From positions 1 to 32,177 of the forward strand of contig JBBKWG010000091.1 of assembly GCA_037968835.1 (NCBI GenBank): 32,177 bases of DNA, in the 5' to 3' direction. Origin of the DNA: JBBKWG01 sp037968835. GTDB lineage: Bacteria; Pseudomonadota; Alphaproteobacteria; Rhodobacterales; Rhodobacteraceae. The notes under the pieces were generated by a model that had not been told where the DNA came from, did not search any database, and worked only from the letters and a program-made list of their open reading frames with translations. Shown here in pieces: positions 1-7,696 of this stretch (position 1 is the first letter of the stretch; every line of letters begins with the position of its first letter). Both the position numbers and the translations under genes were made by a program.

Positions 1-378
1 AATTCCCTGGACGTAGCAACTGATCGCCACCATGTTGAATTCGTCCTTGCCCCACGACCAGAGCCTGGCGTGCGCCGCGAACGTATCGGCTTTCGCAAGC
101 GCCTGTTCCAGCGGAACGCCGTCCTTGTCGATCTGGGTTTCGGAAATGCCGGTGAGTCTGGTGAAGAACGGATCGAGGCGATGCCGCTGACCGTCGCGGT
201 CCAGGGGCGTGACGAGGATCGACAGGGTATCGGTGAACGGGAAGTCGTCGGACAACCCGATCCGCACCAGCCCGATCTGGGCGATGACCGGGTCGGGATC
301 GTGCGGCCCGCACCAGAAGCGCGAGGGCGAGCCTTCGGCGGTCAGGAATTCGCAGTCGAAGACGATGGCAGAGTGCAT
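1..378 (-). CDS. DEDD-family 3'-5' exonuclease (RNase T / DnaQ-like), 5' part only
   Basis: An open frame runs from an ATG at 378 off the left edge, giving the first 126 codons. The N-terminus reads MHSAIVFDCEFLTAEGS, which carries the metal-binding DxE pair of DEDD exonucleases (motif ExoI). About 65 residues later comes a block containing LTGIS and QID, typical of the DnaQ/RNase T fold. These enzymes remove nucleotides from 3' ends of DNA or RNA using two metal ions. The later catalytic Asp residues lie outside the window, so activity cannot be judged. The start lacks a well-spaced Shine-Dalgarno sequence: GAAGG lies only two bases away, and an in-frame GTG directly precedes the ATG. The gene starts 32 nt after the L,D-transpeptidase stop on the same strand, so co-transcription is possible. 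Family is fairly sure; substrate is unknown. Confidence 0.75.
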   Translation of the reverse strand, partial: MHSAIVFDCEFLTAEGSPSRFWCGPHDPDPVIAQIGLVRIGLSDDFPFTDTLSILVTPLDRDGQRHRLDPFFTRLTGISETQIDKDGVPLEQALAKADTFAAHARLWSWGKDEFNMVAISCYVQGI

Positions 379-410
379 CACCTTCGACCGTTTGTGAGAT
401 TCCGCCTCTC

Positions 411-992
411 TCAAGCGTTGCTGCCGCGTTTGGGATGGAGATAGACCTGAGTGCCGATCGGGACACGATTATAGAGGTCGATCACATAGCCATTGGTCAG
501 CCGCGCGCAGCCGTTCGACACCGGACGACCAATGGTGGTGTCGTCTTGCGTGCCGTGGATCCGGAGCATGCTGTCATACCCCGACGGCGTGAACAGATAG
601 AGGGCGCGGGCACCGAGCGGATTGGTCGGCCCACCCGGAACGCCGTCGGCGAACTTGGCGTAGATGTGCGGTTCGCGCGCGATCATTTCGGGCGTCGGGG
701 TCCAGCTTGGCCATTCCTTCTTGGCACCCACGGTGAATGTGCCGGCTTCGTAGAGGCCCTCGCGGGCGACGCCAACGGAATAGCGGATCGCCTCGCGGTC
801 GGGCAGCGTCCAGTAAAGGGCGAATTCGTCCGGGATCACGTGGATGTTGAACGGCTCGAAACCGGTGCCGAGTTTGACATACCTTGCGCGGTAATCCGGG
901 GTCGCCTGCTGTGCGAAGGCGGAATTGATCGGGGCGGTTGCCAAAGCACCGGCAGCGGCACCCAGGGAGAGAAAATTTCGACGCGTATACAT
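411..992 (-). CDS. L,D-transpeptidase (YkuD domain), Tat-exported
   Basis: A 193-aa protein that probably cross-links peptidoglycan or attaches proteins to it through an active-site cysteine in the periplasm. The N-terminus begins MYTRRNFLSLGAAAGALA, a twin-arginine signal (RR at 4-5) ending near an AFA-Q cleavage site. The YkuD signature is clear: an RIHGT block, then SNGCARL with the catalytic Cys near residue 162. The ATG at 992 was chosen because AGGAG lies 8 nt upstream; a longer frame to 1013 has no such site and would bury the Tat signal. Size fits the short ErfK/YbiS type. A weak general-stress promoter-like element (GGAAC, 16 nt, CATT) lies at 1024-1048. Confidence 0.9.
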   Translation of the reverse strand: MYTRRNFLSLGAAAGALATAPINSAFAQQATPDYRARYVKLGTGFEPFNIHVIPDEFALYWTLPDREAIRYSVGVAREGLYEAGTFTVGAKKEWPSWTPTPEMIAREPHIYAKFADGVPGGPTNPLGARALYLFTPSGYDSMLRIHGTQDDTTIGRPVSNGCARLTNGYVIDLYNRVPIGTQVYLHPKRGSNA

Positions 993-1023
993 ATCTGTTA
1001 CTCCTACTGTCACCCGGAGTAGA

Positions 1024-1048
1024 AATGCGTTGACGCGCGAATTGTTCC
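1024..1048 (-). promoter_or_regulatory. Weak EcfG-like promoter candidate upstream of the L,D-transpeptidase
   Basis: On the minus strand GGAAC (1048-1044) is followed after 16 nt by CATT (1027-1024). The alphaproteobacterial EcfG consensus is GGAAC-N16-17-CGTT, so one base of the -10 differs. It lies 32 nt upstream of the ATG. It is weaker than the exact matches at 1562-1587 and 18760-18785. Confidence 0.3.
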
Positions 1049-1052
1049 CGGT

Positions 1053-1529
1053 TCAGTCCTCCAGACTGTCCTCGCGCTTTTTCTCGATCAGGCCGCGTTC
1101 CTCGCGTTTGCGGGTCAGGAACCGGTCGCCATAGCCCGCAATTTCGTCTTCGGGAATGACCTTGCGGGCGCGGGTGAACACCTCGTCTTCTTCCTCGTCG
1201 ATGTGGTGTTCGTAGTCGTGCTTCAGTTTCTTGAACTTCTCGATCCAGGACCCGTGCGCCATGTCCATGTCGTTCAATTCTTCCATAAGATCATCAAGTT
1301 GCTGGTGCTCGTGAACCGAATGGCGGGCGGAATCCTGGCCCCAGGTTTTCGAGATCAGCTTGGAATAGAATGTCTCTTCCTCGGCAGCGGCGTGGCTTTT
1401 GACGTCGTGATAGAAATTATCCCATGCCGACTTGCGATCTTCTGATGCGCCGCTGGTGTCGGCGATCCGGGACAGCAGTTTGCGATGCGTCTCGTGATCG
1501 GCTTTGATGACAGTATAGATGTCGGGCAT
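1053..1529 (-). CDS. Hemerythrin HHE domain protein
   Basis: A 158-aa all-helical cytoplasmic protein with the ligand pattern of hemerythrin-like di-iron domains: H12 and H15 (DHETH), H46 and E50 (SHAAAEEE), H73/H75 (HEH), H104, H108 and E112 (HDYEHHIDEEE). Such proteins bind O2, NO or peroxide at a di-iron centre or act in iron and oxidative-stress protection. The exact role here is not shown. The start at 1529 is supported by AAGGA seven bases upstream. The C-terminal 40 residues are highly charged. An exact EcfG-type promoter sits 33-58 nt upstream (1562-1587), which suggests induction by general stress. Family confident, function inferred. Confidence 0.9.
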   Translation of the reverse strand: MPDIYTVIKADHETHRKLLSRIADTSGASEDRKSAWDNFYHDVKSHAAAEEETFYSKLISKTWGQDSARHSVHEHQQLDDLMEELNDMDMAHGSWIEKFKKLKHDYEHHIDEEEDEVFTRARKVIPEDEIAGYGDRFLTRKREERGLIEKKREDSLED

Positions 1530-1561
1530 GGTCGCTTCCTTCGGCTGCGGGTTTGGCGTTC

Positions 1562-1587
1562 AACGTCCGAAGCGGCCAGGGCGTTCC
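1562..1587 (-). promoter_or_regulatory. EcfG (general stress sigma factor) type promoter, exact consensus
   Basis: On the minus strand GGAAC (1587-1583) is separated by exactly 17 nt from CGTT (1565-1562). This matches the published alphaproteobacterial EcfG consensus GGAAC-N16-17-CGTT without mismatch. The -10 lies 33 nt before the hemerythrin ATG, predicting a leader of about 25 nt that contains the Shine-Dalgarno sequence. The entericidin gene at 18729 has the same architecture. Confidence 0.6.
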
Positions 1588-1598
1588 CAATTCGGAAA

Positions 1599-2240
1599 CT
1601 ATTCGGCAGCGAGCGACGAATTGTAGCTGTATGTTTCCCAATCCGGTTTGTAATCGGCGTCGGCCTGATTGCCCCAGACGGTCCAGCCGTCGCGCACGCC
1701 GCGCCCGAACAGTTCCAGATAGGGGCCCCAGGAACATTCCTCGATCAAACGATATTGTTCGTCGGGCTTACGCGAATGCTCGCGCTTGCGGCTTTGGATC
1801 ATGTTGACCTGACGCCGCCCCGGCGCTTCGGTCCGCACGTTCTTGCCGCGTGTGCCGAACAGCAGGATCTCGGTCACGTTGCGGAAATAAAACCCGACGC
1901 CGCGCCCGTCCGAGCCGCCATCCTTGCGGATCTTGTGCCAGACGATGTTCGACTTGTAGTCGAAGCCCCAGGCGCGCAGAACCGCCAGCCCGTCGGGCAG
2001 CAGGGCGTTCGGCACCCAGAGATAGCAATGGGCGCGGTCTTGCAGATGGTCAGCGACGGGGAGGGCGCAGATTTCGTCGAGATCCATTGTCGGATAGCGC
2101 GCCAGGCGTTTGTGTTCGGGGGCGACTTTGCCGGTGCGGTTGATGAATCGCCACGGCGGGTCGGCCAGCACGGTGCCAAAGCGGTCACCGGCCAGAAACT
2201 CCGCCAGATTTTGCGATGCGTCGATGCCCATATCCAACAT
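1599..2240 (-). CDS. MT-A70 family N6-adenine methyltransferase (orphan)
   Basis: About 213 aa. The DPPW catalytic tetrapeptide (VLADPPWRF) near the N-terminus and the ending REHSRKPDEQY...LELFGR...WGNQ are hallmarks of bacterial MT-A70 proteins, which transfer methyl from S-adenosylmethionine to N6 of adenine in DNA or RNA. No restriction endonuclease or specificity gene lies nearby, so this is an orphan enzyme, possibly of phage origin or an epigenetic modifier. The start is uncertain: ATGs occur at 2240 and 2231 and neither has a strong ribosome-binding site; the frame also stays open to a TTG at 2276. I chose 2240. The gene follows the response regulator stop by about 95 nt. Confidence 0.85.
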   Translation of the reverse strand: MLDMGIDASQNLAEFLAGDRFGTVLADPPWRFINRTGKVAPEHKRLARYPTMDLDEICALPVADHLQDRAHCYLWVPNALLPDGLAVLRAWGFDYKSNIVWHKIRKDGGSDGRGVGFYFRNVTEILLFGTRGKNVRTEAPGRRQVNMIQSRKREHSRKPDEQYRLIEECSWGPYLELFGRGVRDGWTVWGNQADADYKPDWETYSYNSSLAAE

Positions 2241-2335
2241 GATGATCGGTCCCGCCCGTCGTGACCAGTGGAACAATACGAGAACGCGGGGCGAATTACA
2301 ACGTCCGAAACCCGGCCCTGTCAGTGCCTTGCCGC

Positions 2336-3055
2336 TCAGACGGACTGGGCTTTGTCGAGCCTGTCGTCGAGCAGCAACCTGAGTTCCATCACAGCGTCCG
2401 CCACCGGGTGCCCGGTCGCGTGCCGGGACGCAAGAATTCGGGCCGCATCGACCAGCGCGCCATCGTCGGAGCTTTTGCCAAGCCCGCCGACAAAGCGCGC
2501 GACGTATTCGAGCGTCGGGTCATCCAGTCCCTCGCTCAGAAGCCGCGCCGCGAGCGCCAGATCGTCGCGCAGCGCCATCCGGTCGGGGACAACCGCATCG
2601 GTTCCGATGACGCGCAGACCGGTCGGGCGCACCTGTTCGGGCAGAAGCGGCAGGATGGCGCACTGAAACGCGGCAATCGACGTGATCGGCTTGGAGATGA
2701 ACCCGTCGGCACCCGCAGCCATCACTTCGCCAGCCAGACTGTCGTCGCCCGACATTCCGATCATCACATCGACGCGCGGTTCGGCGCGCGACAGTTCCGC
2801 GATCAGATCAAGGCCCGATCCGTCGGGCAGGCCGAGATCCGCCAGAACGATTCCGGGGCGATAGGTCCGCAGGTGGCGGTGCGCGGCACGCAGGGAATCG
2901 GCGCGTCTGATCCGTGCGCCGGAGCGCTGGCAGATAAGGCGCAGCGCCTCGCACGCGAAACGGCTGTCTTCGACAACCAGAACTGTCTGACCCAGAAGCG
3001 GGCGTTCGGCCGTTGGTGGCCGGGTCATCAGGAAATCTTCAAGGCTTTCGGGCAT
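2336..3055 (-). CDS. Response regulator (receiver domain plus helical C-terminus)
   Basis: About 239 aa. Residues ~24-140 form a CheY-like receiver: the acidic cluster VVEDSR, the phospho-acceptor Asp in ADLGLPDGSG, and the conserved Lys in ISKPI. The remaining ~100 residues look helical (leucine/alanine-rich) and show no recognisable DNA-binding or GGDEF domain, so the output is unknown; it may act by protein contact. The start at 3055 is supported by AAGGGA just upstream; a longer frame to 3094 has no comparable site. No histidine kinase lies in the window. It is divergent from the epimerase gene. Confidence 0.85.
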   Translation of the reverse strand: MPESLEDFLMTRPPTAERPLLGQTVLVVEDSRFACEALRLICQRSGARIRRADSLRAAHRHLRTYRPGIVLADLGLPDGSGLDLIAELSRAEPRVDVMIGMSGDDSLAGEVMAAGADGFISKPITSIAAFQCAILPLLPEQVRPTGLRVIGTDAVVPDRMALRDDLALAARLLSEGLDDPTLEYVARFVGGLGKSSDDGALVDAARILASRHATGHPVADAVMELRLLLDDRLDKAQSV

Positions 3056-3136
3056 CGTTGTCCCTTCGCGCGCGGAATGCACGCTATTGCACACAAATCA
3101 CTAGATACAGACAACCCTAACGGGAGGTTAAGCGAA

Positions 3137-3177
3137 CCGCCAGCCTGCGTCGCCGTGGCCCTTGCTGGCGGGCGACG
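3137..3177 (+). promoter_or_regulatory. Interlocked inverted repeats in the epimerase leader
   Basis: CCGCCAGC (3137-3144) pairs with GCTGGCGG (3164-3171), and CGTCGC (3148-3153), inside that loop, pairs with GCGACG (3172-3177). The order of the arms is interleaved, so both pairings together would make a pseudoknot-like fold; otherwise they are competing hairpins. They end 35 nt before the epimerase ATG. No riboswitch class is recognised. Confidence 0.35.
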
Positions 3178-3211
3178 GGGCGCTCATAACGTGGCGCGAA
3201 AGGAGACGCTC

Positions 3212-3616
3212 ATGATCGGACGTCTGAATCATGTCGCCATCGCGGTGCCGGATCTGACTGCGGCTTCGGCGCTTTATCGCGACACGCTTGGGGCAGAAGT
3301 CGGAGCGCCACAGGATGAACCGGACCACGGCGTGACCGTCGTTTTCATTCAGTTGCCGAACACCAAGATCGAGCTTCTCTATCCGCTTGGCGACGCCTCG
3401 CCGATCGCCGGATTTCTGGCCAAGAACCCCGCGGGCGGCATTCACCACATCTGTTACGAGGTCGAGGACATCCACGAGGCGGCGTTGAAACTGACCACCA
3501 ACGGTGCGCGCATACTGGGGGACGGATCGCCGAAGATCGGCGCGCACGGCAAGCCGGTCCTGTTCCTGCATCCCAAGGATTTCAACGGCACGCTGATTGA
3601 ACTGGAGGAAGTCTGA
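3212..3616 (+). CDS. mce: Methylmalonyl-CoA epimerase
   Basis: 134 aa, the usual size. It interconverts the (2S) and (2R) forms of methylmalonyl-CoA on the propionyl-CoA to succinyl-CoA route. It is a two-module VOC (glyoxalase-fold) protein: LNHVAIAVPDL opens module one, GGIHHICYEVEDI opens module two. Probable metal ligands are H7, H79 and E130. The start at 3212 has AGGAG at ideal spacing; the frame is open far upstream, but that part overlaps the response regulator antisense and is not coding. The stop overlaps the next start (TGATG at 3614-3618), so the two genes are translationally coupled. Confidence 0.92.
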   Translation: MIGRLNHVAIAVPDLTAASALYRDTLGAEVGAPQDEPDHGVTVVFIQLPNTKIELLYPLGDASPIAGFLAKNPAGGIHHICYEVEDIHEAALKLTTNGARILGDGSPKIGAHGKPVLFLHPKDFNGTLIELEEV

Positions 3617-3906
3617 TGTCCATCGTTTCGGCCATCGTGCTGTTCGCTGTCGTCTGGTTCATGGTCCTGTTTGTCGTGCTGCCGTTTCGGGTCGAGACCC
3701 AGGGCGACACCGGGGAAACGGTGGCAGGCACCCATGCGGGCGCGCCATCCTCGACGTTTTCGATGCGGCGCAAGGCGTGGATCGTGACGTTGGTCGCGGT
3801 GCCGGTCTGGGCGGTGATCGCGGGCGTGATCGTGTTCGGCGACATCTCGGTCAGGGATCTGGACTTGTTCAACCGGATGGGCTCGGAAGGCGGCGCGTCG
3901 CGGTAA
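3616..3906 (+). CDS. DUF1467 family small membrane protein
   Basis: 96 aa with two predicted transmembrane helices (about residues 3-24 and 53-75) joined by a polar loop containing the LPFRVETQG block typical of DUF1467. Its function is unknown. In alphaproteobacteria it often follows the methylmalonyl-CoA epimerase gene, as here, where the TGATG overlap couples translation. The gene converges on the DUF6544-like gene, its stop abutting that gene's stop at 3907. Confidence 0.88.
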   Translation: MSIVSAIVLFAVVWFMVLFVVLPFRVETQGDTGETVAGTHAGAPSSTFSMRRKAWIVTLVAVPVWAVIAGVIVFGDISVRDLDLFNRMGSEGGASR

Positions 3907-4755
3907 TCAACGCGTTGCCGGCTGCGGAAACCTCACGTTGGTGATGTCGGCGATGAAAAACGGGAAATAGTCGTCTGTGCCGAAGAAATTACCCGCCTCG
4001 ACATGGGTCGGCACCCGGAAACCGTCGAAATCGCGGAACGCAGACAGAGTGCCGCCGAAGGGCTGGAGGCGAAAGGTATTGTCGGGGTTGGCGTTGCTCC
4101 ACCGGTCGAAGCGAACCTCGGTTGGCTGGCCATCTTCAGTCACGCTCAGATCGACGCTTTGAACAAGGTCGCCGTGCGTGATCGTCAGCCGCGCGGTGTC
4201 GGCGTCAATGGCCTGCCACCGGACGCCTGGCCGGGGCAGGACGGCGGCGGGGGTCCAGAAAATGGCTTCCGACACCAGCCGACCAAAGGCCGCGCGCGCG
4301 TCGTCCCGGGTGCCGCCCGCGCGCGCCACAGGGGCGATGCCCATCGCCCAGAACCGGGTCCAGTCGCCGCTGTCGGATCCCGAGACGCGGATCACGCCGC
4401 GCGCTGCCGACATTTCCCAGACGAAACCTTGCGGCGCGGCCAGCAATTGTTTCGCGGTCATCGCCAACGGGTTCGGGGCGGACTTGGTGCCAAGATCGAA
4501 GGTGCCGGTCATGGTGAGTTCGGCTACGGTGAACAGCGGCGCGCCCTCGGCGATTGCGTAGCGGAAAAAGCGCCGCGCCGGATCGGGCAGATCGGCCAGC
4601 ATCGCGGGATCGAAGGTGGCGGGGTTCGCTGGTTGGGACTGAAGTAGTTTCTGCCACATGGCGCGGTCGGCGCGATGATCGCCCTGGCGCCACAGCAGAA
4701 TGGCGGCAAGGGCGACCAGGAATGCGAGACCGACGAGCAGCAGCACCAGTTTCAT
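3907..4755 (-). CDS. Membrane-anchored DUF6544/DUF6920-like protein
   Basis: 282 aa. An N-terminal hydrophobic helix (about residues 2-20) anchors or exports it. The rest resembles the DUF6544/DUF6920 group: LPDPARRFFRYA near residue 60, an internal beta-rich region, and a C-terminal RVPTHVEAG...GTDDYFPFF segment. No catalytic motif is apparent and no biochemical role is known to me. The ATG at 4755 is fixed by GGAGGTG just upstream; the frame is open to 4878 but that part overlaps the preceding gene. A TTGA-N6-TCAA palindrome at 4801-4814 lies 46 nt upstream. Family assignment is from memory of the pattern and moderate. Confidence 0.75.
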   Translation of the reverse strand: MKLVLLLVGLAFLVALAAILLWRQGDHRADRAMWQKLLQSQPANPATFDPAMLADLPDPARRFFRYAIAEGAPLFTVAELTMTGTFDLGTKSAPNPLAMTAKQLLAAPQGFVWEMSAARGVIRVSGSDSGDWTRFWAMGIAPVARAGGTRDDARAAFGRLVSEAIFWTPAAVLPRPGVRWQAIDADTARLTITHGDLVQSVDLSVTEDGQPTEVRFDRWSNANPDNTFRLQPFGGTLSAFRDFDGFRVPTHVEAGNFFGTDDYFPFFIADITNVRFPQPATR

Positions 4756-4800
4756 TGCAGCACCTCCACCGCCATTCTGTTGGCGATTGACGCCTGCGCC

Positions 4801-4814
4801 TTGAGGTGGATCAA
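4801..4814 (-). promoter_or_regulatory. Possible FNR/FnrL-like palindrome
   Basis: TTGAGGTGGATCAA has the outer half-sites TTGA and TCAA of FNR-family boxes with the correct spacing, but the fifth base is G instead of T/C. It lies 46 nt upstream of the minus-strand gene starting at 4755 and overlaps the stop of the EI24-like gene. Weak candidate. Confidence 0.25.
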
Positions 4815-5530
4815 GGCTTAGCGGGGCGCGGCGTGCCTTCGAGCCGGTGAAACAGGTGGGTGAATGTCGCGACGCCAAGGATCGGCACCAGCAGGTTCAC
4901 GACCGGGATCGTCAGCGGCACCGCCATCAGCGCGCCCGCCGCCCAGATCGTGCCGAGGTTGCGACGGAACGCGGCCTTGGCACCGTCGCGCCCAAGCCGG
5001 CGCAGCGCGATCAGGCGGAAATATTCACGCGACAGCAGGAAGCCATTCAGAGCGTAGAAGATGAACGGCGCGAACGGCGCGAAGATCAGGTAGACGACCA
5101 GCGCCAGAAGGTTCGCGCCGACGATCACCAGCACGAAACCGACGCTTTCGCGCAGGGTGTCGGCCAGCGGAACGCGCGGCGCCAGGGGCAGCGCCGGGTA
5201 GTGCTTGGCCTCGACCGCATCGGCCACGTCGTCAAGGAAAATACCGGTGAATGCCGAGGCGACCGGCACCATCAGGAACACCGACAAGACCAGCATCAAA
5301 ACCACCGACCCCCATGATAACAGGTCGTCGACAAAGGATATTTCGCCGACCCACGGCAGGGTGAACGTATCGGGCAGAAGCCACTGAACCGTCCAGAACA
5401 CCAGAAGATAGGCAAGCGCCAGAAGCGCCACGGTCAGCCCCAGCCCGCGCACGAGAACACCCCGGAACGTCGGGTCGTCGAGTTGGCGGAGGGCCGCGAG
5501 GAATGAGGCCGGGATCACGCGCCAATCCAT
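4811..5530 (-). CDS. EI24/CysZ-like integral membrane protein
   Basis: 239 aa with four or more hydrophobic helices (about 28-50, 70-93, 130-160, 200-225) and the family block LSREYFRLIALRR in the second half. The EI24 family includes CysZ, a sulfate permease of the inner membrane. Whether this protein moves sulfate is unknown; no cys genes are nearby. The first 16 nt overlap the end of the nitroreductase gene (5515-5530) and there is no clear ribosome-binding site, so translation is probably coupled to the upstream gene. Confidence 0.82.
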   Translation of the reverse strand: MDWRVIPASFLAALRQLDDPTFRGVLVRGLGLTVALLALAYLLVFWTVQWLLPDTFTLPWVGEISFVDDLLSWGSVVLMLVLSVFLMVPVASAFTGIFLDDVADAVEAKHYPALPLAPRVPLADTLRESVGFVLVIVGANLLALVVYLIFAPFAPFIFYALNGFLLSREYFRLIALRRLGRDGAKAAFRRNLGTIWAAGALMAVPLTIPVVNLLVPILGVATFTHLFHRLEGTPRPAKP

Positions 5531-6093
5531 TCGGTGATGGCATCGACGTCGGGGCGCGGACGCTCCGGCGGGGCGCTGGTCTCGGTGCCGATGTGGATCA
5601 GCCCGGCGATGGTTTCGTGGGGCATCAGGCCCAGATTGCGCTCGCGCCAGTCGCGGTCATGCGTCGCCCAGCCGGTCAGCCAGTTCGCGCCCCATCCCGC
5701 CGCCAGCGCCGCGTTCAGAAGCGACAGACAGACCGCACCCGCCGACAGCGTCTGTTCGATCTCGGGGATCTTGTCGGAGGGTTTGGGAGAGGCGACCACG
5801 GCAACCACGAGGTCAGCGGTGGCAAATTGCGTGGACAGCTTCTCGACCTTCTCGGGCTCTACGTTCAATTCAATTCCGCGCACCGGGATCGTGCTTGCAA
5901 GCCGGTCGAGCGCGGGCTTTTCCAGCACCAGAAAGCGCCACGGTTCCAGCTTGCCGTGATCGGGGGTGCGCGCGGCAATCGTCAGCAGTTCGCGCAGCGC
6001 GTCGCGCTCGGGCACGGGACCGCGCAGGGTCTTTGCGGGACGCGAGCGGCGGGTCTTGAGAAACTCCAGCGCGGCAGGGTTGGTCTCGGGCAT
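5515..6093 (-). CDS. Nitroreductase family protein (YdjA-like)
   Basis: 192 aa, the length of short FMN-dependent nitroreductases. The N-terminus has the FMN-phosphate-binding RRS (residues 15-17), then AARTPDHGKLEPWRF, and GWGANWLTGW near residue 135, all typical of the YdjA/TdsD-like subgroup. These enzymes reduce nitro compounds or quinones with NAD(P)H; the natural substrate is usually unknown. The start at 6093 has AAGGAG nearby. It is upstream of, and overlaps, the EI24-like gene. The 116 nt separating it from the deacetylase-like gene show no clear signal. Confidence 0.9.
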   Translation of the reverse strand: MPETNPAALEFLKTRRSRPAKTLRGPVPERDALRELLTIAARTPDHGKLEPWRFLVLEKPALDRLASTIPVRGIELNVEPEKVEKLSTQFATADLVVAVVASPKPSDKIPEIEQTLSAGAVCLSLLNAALAAGWGANWLTGWATHDRDWRERNLGLMPHETIAGLIHIGTETSAPPERPRPDVDAITEWIGA

Positions 6094-6209
6094 AGGCGCT
6101 CCTTTGGGTCTGGGCGACAGGTATGCGACCTTTGCCCGAGTTTCCAGTTCCCGCGCGCATCCTGTAATCGGCGCTGTCCGCAGTTCCGGGCTTCGACGTC
6201 TGGGGTGGG

Positions 6210-7313
6210 TCAGCCGAGCGCCGCCGCCATTTCACCGATCAGCCCGTCGACATAGGCGTCGAACGCCGGGCCGGGCTGGCGTTTCCGCAGCGTGTCGGCG
6301 AACGGGTCGGGTGCGTCGATGCCCGCGCCTGACATCTCGTCGAGAACCGCGTGGGCGAGGAACGGCACGTGCATTTCGGAATAGCCGCCTTCGTGGACCA
6401 TCGCGATGCGTCCGCCGCAGATGTCGCGCGCGAGGTCCATCACCGCGCGGGTCATGTCGCGGAAGGTGTCGGCGGTGGCCAGCATCCGTCCGAGCGGATC
6501 GAACGCGCCGGCATCGTAACCGCTGGCGACGACAATGGCGTCGGGGCGAAAGGCGCGGATGGCGGGCAGGGCGAGTCGCTCCATCGCCGCCAGATAGCCG
6601 GTGTGGCCGGTCCCTGCGGGCAGGGGGATGTTGAGGTTGAAGCCCTCGCCGTCCCCATTGCCACGCGCGGCGAAATCGCCGGTGTCCATCGGGTAGTTGC
6701 GCTCCTGATGGATCGAGATCGTCAGCACGTCGGCGCGGTCATAAAAGATCGCCTCGGTTCCATTGCCGTGATGCACGTCCCAGTCCAGCACCGCGATGCG
6801 GGTGGCGAGTTTTTCGGCCCGTGCCGATTCGATGGCGATGGCGATATTGGCGAGCAGGCAGAAGCCGTTCTGCCAGTCGGGCAAGCAATGATGTCCGGGC
6901 GGGCGCGAAAGTGCATAGGCGTTGGCGTTGTCACTTTTCAGGACGCCAGCCAGCGCCGCTTTCGCCAATCCAGCCGACAATGCAGCGAGTTCATAGCCGC
7001 CGGGTCCATAGGGAGCGCGCATCCCGGTCTCGCCGCCGCCTGCGTCCGAGGTCGCCTTGAATGTCGCCAGAAAGTCCGCCGGGTGAACACGCCGCAGATC
7101 CTGTTCGGTCGCCGGTTCGGCCCCGCGCGCGTCGAGTTGCGCCAACAGCCCGGTCACCTCCATCAGGTTCTTCAGACGCCGCTTGGTTTCCGGACTTTCG
7201 GGCAATCCGCCCGCCGCCAGTGGCTGTACCAGCCCGCCGACCGGCGACATGAAGGCGTAGTTGCCGCCAGAGTGCCAGAAACACCGTTCGTCCCAGAAGA
7301 ATCCCGTTGCCAT
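6210..7313 (-). CDS. Histone-deacetylase-superfamily zinc amidohydrolase
   Basis: 367 aa. It carries the arginase/deacetylase-fold signatures in order: the RPPGHH active-site histidine pair, the zinc-binding LDWDVHHGNGTEAIFY block, and VASGYDAGAFDPLG with a further zinc Asp. Bacterial members deacetylate acetylpolyamines, acetoin-related proteins or acetyl-lysine; the substrate here is not evident. AAAGGA precedes the ATG at 7313 at good spacing. It follows a 78-aa gene by 29 nt, so the two are probably co-transcribed. Confidence 0.9.
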   Translation of the reverse strand: MATGFFWDERCFWHSGGNYAFMSPVGGLVQPLAAGGLPESPETKRRLKNLMEVTGLLAQLDARGAEPATEQDLRRVHPADFLATFKATSDAGGGETGMRAPYGPGGYELAALSAGLAKAALAGVLKSDNANAYALSRPPGHHCLPDWQNGFCLLANIAIAIESARAEKLATRIAVLDWDVHHGNGTEAIFYDRADVLTISIHQERNYPMDTGDFAARGNGDGEGFNLNIPLPAGTGHTGYLAAMERLALPAIRAFRPDAIVVASGYDAGAFDPLGRMLATADTFRDMTRAVMDLARDICGGRIAMVHEGGYSEMHVPFLAHAVLDEMSGAGIDAPDPFADTLRKRQPGPAFDAYVDGLIGEMAAALG

Positions 7314-7342
7314 ATCGTCCTTTCTGACGCCGATCCGGTGCC

Positions 7343-7579
7343 CTATGGACCCGGTTTGCGCCGATAGACGCCTTCGGGCAGGTTCAGCGCCGCCGTCAGG
7401 TCGGACAATTGCGCCAGCGACAGGGTGACAAGCTGCACTTCATCGGTGCGCGAATCGAGCTGTTCGATGGTCACGCAATCCTCGAACGCAGTGATTGTGA
7501 TGTCTTCCTGACGGTGCGCGGCGGCGTCGTCCACAAGCGTGACGACGGTGGCATCGAAATCGTGTTCAATTGTAAACAT
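7343..7579 (-). CDS. Hypothetical 78-aa acidic protein
   Basis: Begins MFTIEHDFDATVVTLVDDAA, with an alternating hydrophobic pattern suggesting a small beta-rich domain, then a helical QLSDLTAALNLPEG tail. I do not recognise the family. The ATG at 7579 is preceded by AGGG about 11 nt upstream. The frame stays open well upstream, but that part is antisense to the M48 gene and non-coding. Closeness to the deacetylase-like gene (29 nt) suggests one transcript. Not assigned a function. Confidence 0.7.
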   Translation of the reverse strand: MFTIEHDFDATVVTLVDDAAAHRQEDITITAFEDCVTIEQLDSRTDEVQLVTLSLAQLSDLTAALNLPEGVYRRKPGP

Positions 7580-7625
7580 GACCGCACCCTGCCGGGATCG
7601 GCGGACCCTCGCAAGGGTGATCTCG

Positions 7626-7651
7626 GGAACCATTGCGCGTCGCGCCGCATT
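7626..7651 (+). promoter_or_regulatory. EcfG-like promoter candidate (one mismatch)
   Basis: GGAAC (7626-7630), 17 nt, then CATT (7648-7651): correct spacing but A for G in the -10 of the GGAAC-N17-CGTT consensus. It lies 46 nt upstream of the GTG start of the M48 lipoprotein. Tentative. Confidence 0.35.
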
Positions 7652-7696
7652 TGCCCATGTATAGCTCCAAGTGCACCGACAGGGACGTGATATTCC

